Source: Glomus cerebriforme
Lineage: Eukaryota; Glomeromycota; Glomeromycetes; Glomerales; Glomeraceae
Reading direction: 5' to 3'
DNA: 27,291 nucleotides
NCBI GenBank assembly: GCA_003550305.1
Contig: QKYT01000881.1
Location: forward strand, 1-27,291
The notes below the pieces were generated by a model. It saw nothing but the letters and a program-made list of their open reading frames with translations. It did not search any database and was not told the origin of the DNA. The position numbers were made by a program, and so were the translations under genes. Of this stretch, positions 10,591 to 21,582 are shown piece after piece; within the stretch, counting starts at the first letter, position 1; every line of letters begins with the position of its first letter.

Positions 10591-11082
10591 TATTATAATT
10601 GGAAAGTTTTCGATATTTTTAGAACAAAGAAGTCTAATAGTCTATAATTTGTTTAAATAGATATCTGATATGGGTTATCATTTTTTTTAATGTTTTTGTA
10701 TTTTAATTTACCTTTTAATTATTGTGACATTTTGAATTATTATAATAAATATCAAGGATGATGTTGCATTCGTATATTGACAAATGTTGTTAAAATTATA
10801 TCAAGTATTTCACTCTTTTTACAGTAATAAACATACTATTAAAATTTTTTTAGTATATTCTAATCCGCAGTAGAATCGAATTTAATAATCTAAAATAATT
10901 AAGTGGATTTTATTTATTTTTCCGTCATTATGGGCAGCACCATTATTTGATTCTTCTGCAAATTTACCAGCATTGTTTAACGTCATATTTATGTAAATTT
11001 CTACTAAGTAACCTATGAAATTTATCATAAATGTTAATATCACCAAAATTAAGGAATTCAACATGTCAAAATTGTCAAAATT
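10591..11082. other. 3' flank of the CLC gene, no convincing gene
   Basis: AT-rich DNA with AATAAA-like words near 10745, compatible with a CLC 3' UTR. A minus-strand open frame of 60 codons at 11064-10882 begins with a hydrophobic stretch (LILVILTFMINFIGYLV). Its tail has somewhat more coding-like composition (EESNNGAAHNDGK). I recognise no family and see no supporting exon, so I leave it as a possible small membrane peptide only. Confidence 0.3.
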
Positions 11083-11359
11083 AAAAAAAAATTACGGTTT
11101 GTTAAATTGCGGGCCATCCAACAATCATAATATAGTTCAATAGAATCACTCATTGAAACGAGTCGCTATGATCATTTGATGGTTCGCAATATGACGAAAT
11201 GTCAACAATTCGGCGCCATTTAATGGTTCGTCAAATTGTGAGCCATCCAGTAGTCACGATTTTACTACCATTTGACTCATCACGATGAACAGATTCTAAT
11301 GAGCCATATTCCTTCTATAATCGTTGAATGACCTACAATTTACAAAACGTAATTTTTTT
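11083..11359. mobile_element. MITE-like inverted-repeat element with alternating internal motif
   Basis: Outer arms: AAAAAAAATTACGG then TTTGTTAAATTG at 11083-11109, and CAATTTACAAAACG then TAATTTTTTT at 11336-11359. They are near-complementary over about 24 bp. Inside, a ~28-nt motif (TTAAATTGCGGGCCATCCAA core) occurs four times in alternating orientation: plus at 11101, minus at 11168, plus at 11230, minus at 11317. The element is about 277 bp and non-coding. No clear target duplication is seen because the flanks are A/T-rich. It could fold into nested hairpins. Confidence 0.6.
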
Positions 11360-12186
11360 AATTTTTTTATCGGCATTTTGGCATTCTGATAGGTTTTAAT
11401 TTTGATATTTCGTCATTGTCCTTATTAATCAGAAAATGAATTTAGAATATCAATTTAAAAATTAATGCTGATTTTTTATTTATTTAATTAAAACTTGATT
11501 ATGTAATTTTTAAAATTTATGTACTTTACTTATTGTAAAGGTTACTTAATACGGAAAAATATATTTTTAATTGAACGACCAAAAAATTTTTTTATATTAT
11601 AGAATTAATTTTAAAATGTATGACAATTAAAAAAATTAGTCCAATTCTTTTTATATACTGTATAACAATATCTAAAGTAAAATTTTCCATCACCTAATTC
11701 TTAAATTATATTATAAAATACAATGTATTAAAAAGTTTTTATAGTAAGATACAATATTTTTTCTAATGACTTGTCGACACAATAACAAAGTTTTTGGTAG
11801 GTCTTCAACCGATATGTTTACCCCCTACCCAATAAATCAATTAAAATGGGTACAATTTTATGCATAATTACGTAATTACAAACAAGATTTTATCAAGTTC
11901 CCGAAATATAATAACAGATAAAATCTAAAAAATCATTTAGTTTTCCGATTATGTAAAACAAGCCCATCTATTAGAGTTTATTGTATTGCTCAAAAAAGGT
12001 AAATATATTTAATCTTTTCTCACAAAGTAATAAAAAAAAAAAAATATTAGATTATCAAATTCAATTGAATGATTTATGTTACAAACTTAAGAATTTGTTA
12101 TAAAAACGCTTCCTCAGTAGTTAATTAAAAAAAAAAAATCTTTTTTTTTTTTAACCAATTTTTTTTTTACGAATAAATTATAAAAG
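11360..12186. other. Intergenic region upstream of the membrane protein gene
   Basis: No gene is seen. It is AT-rich with homopolymers near 12030-12170. It includes a 14-bp palindrome (separate entry) and a short inverted pair TACCCA/TGGGTA near 11825-11852. It presumably holds the promoter of the gene starting at 12187. The T-rich and A-rich runs just before the start resemble fungal promoter tracts. Confidence 0.4.
11865..11878. promoter_or_regulatory. Perfect palindrome TAATTACGTAATTA
   Basis: A 14-bp perfect palindrome whose core TTACGTAA (11868-11875) equals the recognition site of fungal Yap-type and related bZIP factors. It lies about 310 bp before the ATG at 12187. A regulatory role is inferred only; a chance occurrence in AT-rich DNA is possible. 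Confidence 0.3.
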
Positions 12187-13506
12187 ATGGTTGTCAGGGT
12201 TTTGCAATTGTTTGTACTTTTGGTATCAATTAGTTTGTTGGGAGTGATAATTTTAAGTTTCAACTTCGTAAAGCTTCCGGATATAAAACAGGAACCAGAT
12301 CGTAACACCGGATATCCAACATGGCATGGAAAGGTCGAAGGTAACTAAAATTCTATCAAAAAAAATTTTTTTTTCAAAAACCCTTCTCATCCGTTTTTTT
12401 TGTTAGGATTCGATCCAGATCGACAAGATGCGGTTAATACATTATCCGTAGTATTAATGTTTATAACCGGATCTATAGGATTGAAAATAGTTAACAACCC
12501 ACCAACGAAACCAAAACTTACCACTCGCTTCTTCACCATTTCCGATGATAGCGATGCAGATGTTACTGGTGTACCGGCGATTGGGTTTAATCGTTTACTC
12601 GTCCTTTATGTTTGGGCCACATTTGCAACTATATTATTTGCTATATTGGTCGATGTAGGAAAATTGTTTAGCGTAATTGGAATATTTCATAATTCTGTTG
12701 AAGTTGCAATTCTGTCATTGATTGGAGGTGGCGGTAGAATAAAGAGCAGTTCTTTCATTGCTTGGTGGTTGTTTTATATCTTATCCTCTAGTGCCTTTGT
12801 TATCTTTGTTGATTTCCCTAAAGATGCTGGCATTTTTAAATTCCAAGGTTGGTTTAATTACATAACAATTTTCATACACATATATTTTTGAGTGATCGTA
12901 TTAATAAAATTTCATTGCATATTATTCTTTATTAGGTTTATGTATGGACTTTGCTTTGTTTATTGAATTTGTACGCGTTTATTTTGCAACAAAAGAACAC
13001 GCTCGTGAAGCTGAAAGGGATACCCTTCCCCCATTGAATGCTGAAGACGACAATAATATTGACAATAATAATGATACTAGCAGTTACTTGCCAATCTTCC
13101 CTGCTACAATTGGATATCCTAAACATCTTTTGGTTTTACTCCTTGCATCAGGTATCCATCTTGTTGGAAATTGCTTGAACGCAATTGCGTTCTCTTATTT
13201 CACACCGTATGTATACATATATATTTTGGTTGGTTAAGAATTTTTTTTATGATACAGGTCAAAATTAATGATTCTTTTTTTTATTTAAATAGTTTACTTA
13301 TTTTTGAACTCAGTTATTCTACGGCTTTCCCAATTTACATTTATTACGTATATTTGGATACTGTGGCACCTAGTGTTTTACCACAAAAACGTATTTACTT
13401 ACCATATACACCTACATGGAAAGTTATTTTAATAACAATCTCTTCAATCACATTATCTTTGTTGACCATTCGATTAAGTTTCTTTGTCTCTAATAAGTCT
13501 GATTAA
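12187..13506 (+). CDS. Multi-pass membrane protein, unrecognised family
   Basis: Four exons (12187-12340, 12407-12847, 12936-13206, 13293-13506) join in phase to about 359 residues. An N-terminal hydrophobic helix (VLQLFVLLVSISLLGVIIL) may be a signal anchor. About six or seven more hydrophobic segments follow: around VVLMFITGSIGL, LLVLYVWATFATILFAIL, WWLFYILSSSAFVIFV, LCMDFALFIEF, HLLVLLLASGIHLVGN, FPIYIYYVYL and WKVILITISSITLSLL. An acidic Asn/Asp loop (AEDDNNIDNNND) separates two of them. I do not recognise the family. The pattern suits an integral membrane protein of the plasma or internal membranes, with no visible catalytic motif. The ATG opens the first hydrophobic helix, and all introns are GT-AG. 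The next gene-like sequence downstream is transposon debris. Confidence 0.8.
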
Positions 13507-14814
13507 TTTGTCAAAAGCTTGTTAATCGTTTTTTTTTTATAGTTTATTATGAGTTTAGGTAAACTATTATTAAATAAATAAATATAGTTATGTAAATAAT
13601 GCTTCATCTTTTATTAAGTGAACATTTTATTGTTCTATTTTCGATAGTTATAAAAAAAAATAAAAATTTAGTACTAACTTTTTTTGGGGAAAATGAATAG
13701 AGCATGAACATCGGAGCACTAATTCTTTGAGTTACATTCCAAATTTTTTAAGGTTTTTCCGTTGTACACACTGTACATGCAAGGGGTAATTACACTAAAG
13801 ACTAAACTGGTAAATATGATCTCAATGAACACGAAAATCCGAAAATCCAAATATGCACAAATTTTCCCGTCGCACAAATAATTTGGCCGCGCATGGGCTG
13901 ACATACAGTAAAAAAAAATCTGGTGGCAATCGAGCGAAAGAATCGTGCCAAAAATTCAGGAAACTACTCATATATCTTATTTTATAATTACACCTACCAA
14001 TTTGTACTTTGTATCATACTGTTATAGTAATGTGTGCTGGAATAAAGATAATAATTCGGGGCAGAATTAAAGTATTTGAATTACGTGAACACTTTTCTTT
14101 TTCACACACTGTTAACTTTTTTTTCTTATAAGTACTGTATTTTCCTTATTTTCCTGCTATTAAACACCTCTTTTACTATAGAGATGCTTTATTTTGGGTA
14201 CTTTTTTTGGTTGATACTTTGTTCAATAATAAATATCAAATTATGCTTAAAATTTTGCTGACAATTCTGTTTAAATCTTCATAACAGAATGAAGAAGTTA
14301 AATATGATCATTTGTCATACATAACCCATTTTCAAACCAGTCTGTTTTCTTCATTTTTAGCCATTATTTGGAAATTATAATTTTATATTAAATTTAATAA
14401 AATGTTGACTAGTAATGTATATTCAAATATAAAATAAGAATTAAATTTTATTATGGTCTAGAGATGCTTAATTTTGGTTATTATATTAAGAGTAAATTTA
14501 TTTAATGCACCCCGTTACGACGCATTCCACGTGACCTATAATTTTGGCTAGAATTATTGGCCAAAATTAAATCAAAATTAAACCAAAATTTCCTTCATAA
14601 TATCAGAAAAAAAATCAAAGTTCCTAAAAACATCATAAAATTAACCATGAAATAGATCACAAATGGTACAAAACACCTGTGTTAACTTTATTAAATTGTA
14701 TCAAACATAATGAGATTACATTAGTTATATTAGGTCCTTCTTTTCAAACTTTTACATCATTCTTTCAACCACAATACTATCACAGTTGATCAATATTAAA
14801 GCCATCATTTTCGA
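13507..14814. other. Intergenic repeat debris
   Basis: No gene is seen. A 5' part near 13900-13965 (ACAGTAAAAAAAAATCTGG, then CAATCGAGCGAAAG and CGTGCCAAAAATTCAGG) resembles a Tc1/mariner-type terminal repeat, but no partner is found. The word TAGAGATGCTT followed by ATTTTGG recurs near 14179 and 14459. A perfect 10-bp inverted repeat TAATTTTGGC/GCCAAAATTA lies at 14539-14548 and 14560-14569. Confidence 0.45.
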
Positions 14815-17730
14815 TTAGGACATCTAGGTGCATAATGCCCCATTTTATGACATATGCCACACTTTCACCCATGATTCATATTTTCGCAATCATTTCACAC
14901 ATTTTCTTTTTATACTTTACTAGTACTCACATTATTATTTTCTTCATTGTGACCTTTCATTTGTTTGGTGGTGGGTCTACTTTTACAATTATGTCTTATC
15001 AGATTTTTAATACTATCAATATCATAAATACATCCATCATATAATTCAATCTCATTTGAGTTTCTATGTTTTTTTAAAATATTTGTTTCCAATTGCGCCA
15101 AAGCCTGCTATTTTGCTTGCTTTTCAGAAATATAAGCTAAGATAATATCATCCAAATTTTGTTGATCATTATCTTCTAAAGAATAATCCACTGCTTTCTC
15201 AAAATGGTCCATAAGTTAGCCATAATTAACTTTCTTTTGTACACAACTTCTAATTTGAACTTCTTAAATGTTATCATAATGCATAGGAATAAAATTAACT
15301 TGTTGAACTATATTATTATCTTGAAGCTATCTTAGGTTTTTGGATGATATTCCAATAAATGGTTCATTAGAAATAATATTAATGCAATTTCATGCATCAT
15401 ATTGAAGCCATCTTATTGGCATTAATAATAAATGAAACAATGCGTTTGAATTTTCAACTATCAACTTGAAATAATGTCTACACATAATCCCATGCGAGAT
15501 TAATAATAAATATATATATATGTGTGTATCATTCTCAAAGATAATGATATGCTGATAGAGATTCGCCAAATTTCTTTAATTAATTTTTCTGAAATTGAAT
15601 TCAACAATGCCTTTAAATATGTCTGACAATAGTCATAATAATCTTCAATGTTGTTAGTTTCTTCTTGATTAGATCCCAGTTCATCTTTCTGATCCTAAAT
15701 GTAAAAAAATCGTATGAATCTTATTAATCAAATCATAGCATCAATCATAATGCTATAATGTTAATCTATTTTAATTTAAATTGTAACTACTATAACCCTC
15801 ATCATGATACTTTACTAAATAAATTATTCGTTTGTTTAAAGAAAAATAAAACTATCTTTGAAAGAATTCATTTGCTAGAAGACCTTCAACTAATATAATT
15901 AAACGTGTATCATACATTACTATTTGATCATTACCAAAATTGTTCGCATCCTTTAAAGATATCTTTTCACATCTATAAGTACAGAATCGCATATTTGTTT
16001 ATGAATTTCTTTAACAATATGTAGGGAAAAATACTTTTTAATTAGAATATTAATATCACTAAAAAAATTATCCATTACAAATAGCTGGTGATATATTGTT
16101 AATTTATATTTCCATTCCATAAAACTTTTGTTCAGCTTTTCTTTCTGCATCTGAAAGTTCAAAAATTCAACTGCTTCAGCCATAGTTGAACTGGAGGAAA
16201 TAGCCTTATAAATAATTGTGTTAATAGATTCAACATGTTGAATTGACTGTATATCGGCCATAAAAATACAACTTATAAAATCACAAGCTTACAAATTATG
16301 AATTGGATGAAGTATATTATGTATATAATTGTTGCAATCAGAAAATTTTTTTAACAATTCTTAAAATCATCACTCAAAAACTTCTACACATAACAAATTA
16401 CATGTTTTCCAAAAATCTTAGTTTTAAGCTTGTGTTTAAGTCATTTAGGTATATTTGAGAATTGAGATATATGCTATATACAATGAATGTAATACATATC
16501 CTTATATATATTTTGATACGCAGAGACCATTGCGAGATCCATATCAGTTAATATAACTCAAGGTTTTAAACTGGTTGCGTCTAATGTTTGCTGCAAAATC
16601 TATTCATAACTTTCTTGTATTTCATCATTCAAGAAAACTTGCACATCTAATTGTGATTTACTATTATTGTCTGCAAGTATAAATAATGATAAAGGATACT
16701 AGTTATACTTATTACAGTCAGACCTTCATAATTATACCCTCCATAATTACATTCATTATATATACCTTTCTTAAATATACCTTTTGGTTTAGTCTTAAGA
16801 TCATATGATCTCTAATTATTTTACCTTTATAACTGCATATCCTTTCTATCTAAATGTACTATTTATGAAAATTTGATATGGTTCTAAGAGGTGTACAATT
16901 ATAAAGGGTTAACTGTAATTCTCAAAGTATTATCATGTAAGATAATATCAGAATAACATAACTATAATAAAATCTGGTTTGACATCATCCAGAATATACC
17001 ACAAAGTTGATTACTATCCACATTAATTAATAGTTATACAAACATTGTAGAATCTTTTTTTTGCTTCTTAAGAAAAAATTTCAACAAATAAGAGACATCC
17101 GATTCAATAATTTGATGTTTGCATTTAATTTTTTGAATTGTATTCAATAAATCTTGAGTAAGAAAAAGTTGATCAGAAAATAACAGTTGCAAAAGATTTT
17201 GTATGATGTATGCATCATAATGATCGTACACAATGGCATGTTCAATTTCTTTCATTATAAAAATATCAAATCTTTAGAAAGTTGTAGTAAATATCACATT
17301 ATCAGCAAGTAATTCGTGATTGTGATCAGAATGTATGAATGTTATATAGACAAAATTAGTATCTTTCAGCTTACTCAAATTAACATGCCATTTACAATCA
17401 GTTTTCTTTGAATCTTTTTATGCTGTTGCTCAATTGAATTTTCTTTATTAGACTTGTACTTTCCAAAATATTTGTATACATAAGTTCTTTTCCTTACAAT
17501 TCGTTTACCTAAATTGGTAATTTGATTTTTACTATATTCAACTCAATGTCGATTAATAACAAATCCTTTACGCTTTTTATATTCCTTTATAGTATTTTCT
17601 GCAACTATCCAAGTATCAAAATGACATTCAATAGACAATTTTAAAGGTTCAGGTATTGTATAAATTGTAGTATCTGTACTTTTCTCCATAGGTATTTCAA
17701 AACTAAATAAAGACATCACTAGCAATATTT
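14815..17730 (-). pseudogene. Decayed Mutator-like (MULE) transposase with FAR1 domain
   Basis: Reading from 17730 down on the minus strand gives the ordered parts of a MULE transposase. A FAR1-like N-terminus comes first (FDTWIVAENTIKEYKKRKGF). A helical block follows (LFLTQDLLNTIQKIK...SDVSYLLKFF, about 17255-17040). Then come SNQLCGIFWMM and SDIILHDNTLRI with the first catalytic Asp, and LFILADNNSKSQLDVQVFLN and LTDMDLAMVSA with the second acidic block. A helical tail (IQSIQHVESINTIIYKA, about 16260-15960) and a C-terminal CCHC knuckle CGICHKMGHYAPRCP (near 14880-14835) complete it. Many stops and frame changes make it dead. Stops fall at positions expected to be Trp, Arg or Gln. A 201-bp MITE sits just after the first catalytic block. 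This family is abundant in glomeromycotan genomes (from memory). Confidence 0.85.
16715..16915. mobile_element. 201-bp MITE (pogo/Tc1-like termini) with TA duplication
   Basis: It begins CAGTCAGACCTTCATAATTA and ends TACAATTATAAAGGGTTAACTG. The two ends are imperfect inverted repeats of about 25 bp beginning CAGT. TA lies directly outside both ends (16713-16714 and 16916-16917). Removing the element and one TA rejoins the surrounding transposase reading in frame (R-I-N-K). It has no coding capacity. CAGT ends with TA targets fit the Tc1/mariner/pogo superfamily. Confidence 0.8.
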
Positions 17731-18416
17731 TAAATATACAATATACAAAATTGCTTTATTAATAAAAGTTAGCAAAACTAAAACAAAATTTTATAAAGAA
17801 TATAGCAATCTTGATTGACCTCATTTTTCTCTATAAGTATTTCTGAATCAAAAAAGTTATCAATGATAAGATTTTAAGTATACAATATACAAAATCGAAA
17901 TTTCCTGAAACTAAAATAAAACCTAACAAAGCTAAAGCAAATTCTAATGAAACTAAAGTATAATTTAATGAAAAAAAGTAACCATTCGCTCACAACTCAT
18001 CTATATATGATAACAAGACTAGTCAAAAAAAATTAAATGTAGTAAATGAAACAATTTTAAATATCACAACTGTTTGTAATAGTTCTCTATTTTGCAGTAA
18101 CTGGTAATGGAAAAAAAAGATTAGCTTTTTTACAAAATAATAATCTAGTCATAGTGTGGTAGTATGACATGTGTTATAAAAAAGAATAATATGTTGTAGC
18201 CAAAGATACAGAATAAGATCACATAAAGATTACAGTTAGTTACAATATTCATAGTATAATAATTAACATTTATATATTTTATATAGTTTATTTGTAATTT
18301 AGTTTATTTATAGTTCAAATTTATTTATATTTTAGTTTATATTTTAAATAATTTAATTTATTAAAATGTGATTAGTAGCATGTAACTTCACATGATTAAT
18401 GTAACAAAATAAAGTG
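17731..18416. other. AT-rich spacer between the MULE and the gypsy element
   Basis: No gene is seen. TATACAATATACAAAAT recurs near 17735 and 17880 within imperfect direct repeats about 140 bp apart. They may be the remnant of the MULE terminal region, but no long inverted repeat is visible. Confidence 0.35.
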
Positions 18417-20282
18417 TGACAAAGCAAAGTATGGCGTAGTAATGTGGCAAAGTAATGATCAACAGTTACATTATAAGGAGTACAATTACATCATGAAAGA
18501 AGTAATTTATTATTATTAATAATTAGTAATCATTAGTAATCATTAATAAAAAGGAAAAATGGAAATATTATAAGGAATTATAGAATTATAGGAAATTGAA
18601 GAATTGTAGATAATTTAAAGTATTATAAGTAGATTAGTAAAACGTAATTAGTGAAACATAGTTCAGTAACACATTAAATTGTAAAAAGTATTTAAACCAA
18701 AGGATTTTTCTTTAGTTAAAATTTTAGCTTTTGCTCAAAGAAAAATAAAAATGAAAATATTAAGACATTAAAAGTTATTTTGAATATGCTCATTGTTCGC
18801 TTGAGAATTAATTAATATTGAATTTTTAAAGGAATGAAAATGAAATATGGGAAAATTATTCTAATTTAATTCTTTAATGAAAAGATATTTAATGTTAAGG
18901 GAAATTATCGTAGTTTGAAAGTCAAATTTAAGATTATAAAGAAACAATGAGTTATTAAGATTTAAACCAAGTATATTTTAGATGGGAAAGCTAAGTTTTG
19001 TAAGGATAAGTAGCAGTTGTCTGTTATAATTTGATGCATGCTCCAAGAAAGAAAGTGATTCTTGGTGGAATCATTCCAAATATCTTCATATATTTAGGTA
19101 CCTTTTGTGGTATTTCTTGAGAATCTGAACTTGGGAAATAAAAGGATTTCTTGGTGAAATCATGAAAATAAAAATAAAAGAAAAAGGATTGAGTAAAATT
19201 CATCAAAAGAAAATTATTATAAGAAAGTTTTTTTATGTATTATAATGAATAAAAATAAAAGAAATGCTGTTAATTCTTCAGCGGGAATAAAAAGATAAAA
19301 TAAAAGATTTAAAGCTGTTAATTCTTCAATGTGAATAAAAAAAATGAAAATAAATAAAAGAAAAGGTCTTAATAAAATACCTATAAACTGATTGAAATAA
19401 AAAGATTTCTTGGTAAAATCGAGGAAATAAAAGAAAAGGTTTTAAAGTACCTATAAACTGAATAAATGAGGGTTAAGTAAGGTTTATCAAAAGATATTAA
19501 AATAATGATAAATAAACTTAGGTTGTATGAAAGACCCTAAAAATAAAAGGAGATTTATTATAAGAAGGCTTCTGTGTATTATAATAAGTTATAAAGACTG
19601 TAAAGATTCCGCAGTTAGAATAAGGGAATCAAAAAAAAGATGACAAGTGATTGGTTTGCATTATAAAGTCATAAATGTAAAAAGTTATAAATAAATTTGG
19701 CAGAATTAGGAGTGAAAAGTTATGAAAAGTTATGGAAAGAGTTATAAATTTAGAAAGAAGAGATTAATAATTATGAGAAATAAGTGTTATAATGGAAAGA
19801 ACTTGAGGATAAAATGCAAAAAGGAAATTAATGTTATAAAGGAAATTGTAAGAAAAATTATAAAAATAAATAAAGGAAATAATAGTGTTAAAGGAAATTA
19901 AGAAGTTTAAGATATAATATATGATAACTATATGTTGTCAGAATAGTAGTAAATGATTGAGAAATTGAACTGATGATCATGAGTTCAATTACAGAAGTAA
20001 ACAAATAAAAAGAGTATACTGCAGAAAATCATGTGAGAAACACAAATCACGTGAAGTAATACAAGGCACAGTAAAAGGAAATTATGAAAGAATTTAAAGA
20101 AAATGAGTAAAAGAATAATTAAGGAAAAGTAAGTAAAATCCAAAGAAATAAAGGATTTGAAAATGTTAGAAATGACTGAAATAATAGCAGAAATAAATGA
20201 TGAATAAAATAATATAATGAAAAGTAAGAATTAACTGTGAAATAACGTAATATAAGAAAATAAATATAAATAAACCTTGTCA
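18417..20282 (+). repeat. Possible 5' LTR/leader of the gypsy element
   Basis: The segment starts TGACAAAG and ends CCTTGTCA, which are near-perfect inverted ends of the TG...CA type. A TATTTAAA box lies near 18690. The interior has many direct repeats: GCTGTTAATTCTTCA at 19266 and 19314, a TTCTTGGTGAAATC family between 19050 and 19430, and ATTATAAGAA...TATTATAAT copies near 19215 and 19558. At about 1.87 kb it would be a long LTR, and no tRNA-like primer site is obvious at 20283. With no 3' LTR in view the assignment is tentative; it may be an untranslated leader instead. Confidence 0.25.
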
Positions 20283-20327
20283 CGCTGACAAGATTGTGAA
20301 CTTAAAAAAAAAAAAAAAATTTTTTTT
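20276..20327 (+). other. Stem-loop followed by A/T homopolymer block
   Basis: CTTGTCA-CGC-TGACAAG (20276-20292) is a perfect 7-bp stem with a 3-nt loop. It is followed after 11 nt by a run of about 16 A and then 8 T (20304-20327). It lies exactly between the possible LTR and the first open frame, where packaging, primer-binding or translation signals of a retroelement would sit. Role unknown. Confidence 0.5.
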
Positions 20328-21390
20328 ATAAACAAAACGAAATATGTTGAAAGTAAAGTTCAAATTATAATAAGTGAAATAGAAATTAATGAAGAATATA
20401 TTGGAAAAAAAAGGAGTAATAAAGAGAACATAATAGAAAAAGAGTTTAATGTAAATGATAGTAAAGATATTGTAATTTATGAAGGATTAAATGATAATGA
20501 AGATATAATTGAAAAAATAAAAATAGCTTATGAATTAAATAAAAAAGAAAAGATGTTTAAACAAAGACATGGGAAAAATATAATAGTATGTTTTGGATGT
20601 TCAATGATAATAAACGTAAAAGAAGAAAAAGAAGAATTGTTATTAATGAAAAAAGAATTTAGAAGTTATTATACAGATTGTGAAAAAGAAGAATTGGAAG
20701 TAATGGATGAAATATTACAAGAAAATGAGGTAGATGAAAAAGAAAATAGTGATAGCAAGAAAAGTGAGAATAACACTGATGAAGAAAGTAGTAATAAAAA
20801 AAAGAAGGAAACTTGAAAAAGAAGTTAATAATACTAAAATGAATGATAAGAGGAAGAGAATAAGAATAGAAGATAAAGAATTAACAGAAGAAGAAGAAAT
20901 ATTAGAAAAAGAAACAGAAGCATTTGAAAAATTATTAAAAAATTTAAGTACATCAGTGGTAGAAAAACAATTAATGGAAGAGGAAAATGTTGAAGAGATG
21001 ACATTAGAAAAATTATTTATCAGAGCAGAAAAAGGAAGTCAGAAATTAGTGAAGTATTGGTTTGATGTAGGAAAAGAATTTAGGAATGAGATTAAAAGAA
21101 TGAAAAATGAAACCAATAAGAAAGAGAAGATGATAAGAAGTGGTATTTATAATAGATTGGAGAGAAACTTAAAGGGACAAACAAGAAATGCAATTCAATT
21201 AAGTGTAACAAGAGCAGAAAATGTGTACAAGTTATTTGAAGGAATAGAAGGAGAACAAAAGATAAATAGAATGAAAAATACATGTATAAATACAATAATA
21301 AAGTTGAATTTTAAAAAAGGAGAAGTTGATAAATTGATAAGGAAAGTCAATGAAATAGAGAAGGAAAGAAATGATATAATGGAAGAATAG
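20289..21390 (+). pseudogene. Extra ORF upstream of gag (Lys/Glu-rich, unknown)
   Basis: An open frame runs from a stop at 20286 to 20816 (first ATG at 20553). It continues in another frame to 21390; a one-base change in the A-run near 20795-20802 would explain the switch. The predicted protein is rich in Lys, Glu, Ile and Asn, with long charged helices (for example EELTEEEEI-like stretches). Its C-terminal part contains GQTRNAIQLSVTRAENVYKL and a following KINRMKNTCINTIIKLNF block. That pattern (R-A-x-x-x-Y-x-L-F...I) resembles a short helical domain common in glomeromycotan hypothetical proteins, from memory. It lies 190 bp before gag on the same strand. It has no gag, protease or known enzymatic motif. 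Whether it is part of the element or an older neighbour cannot be settled from one copy. Confidence 0.6.
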
Positions 21391-21582
21391 AATAATGAAA
21401 TGTAAGGTTAGGGAAACTTAAGAGTTATAAACAAAATAAAATTATAAGAAGTATGAGAAATATATGTGATTAATAAAAGAAATAATATGTTTAAAAATAA
21501 AAATTATAAAAAGAGCAAAATTTGTATCATAAAAGGAATATGAGGTGTATTTATACTTTTAAGAGTTGTACAAATAACGAAA

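Noticed and set aside
12938..13126. Minus-strand open frame inside the membrane protein gene
   Set aside because: Shadow of exon 3 on the other strand.
13902..13965. Complete Tc1-like element from one terminal-repeat-like sequence
   Set aside because: No matching inverted partner or transposase was found within the following kilobase.
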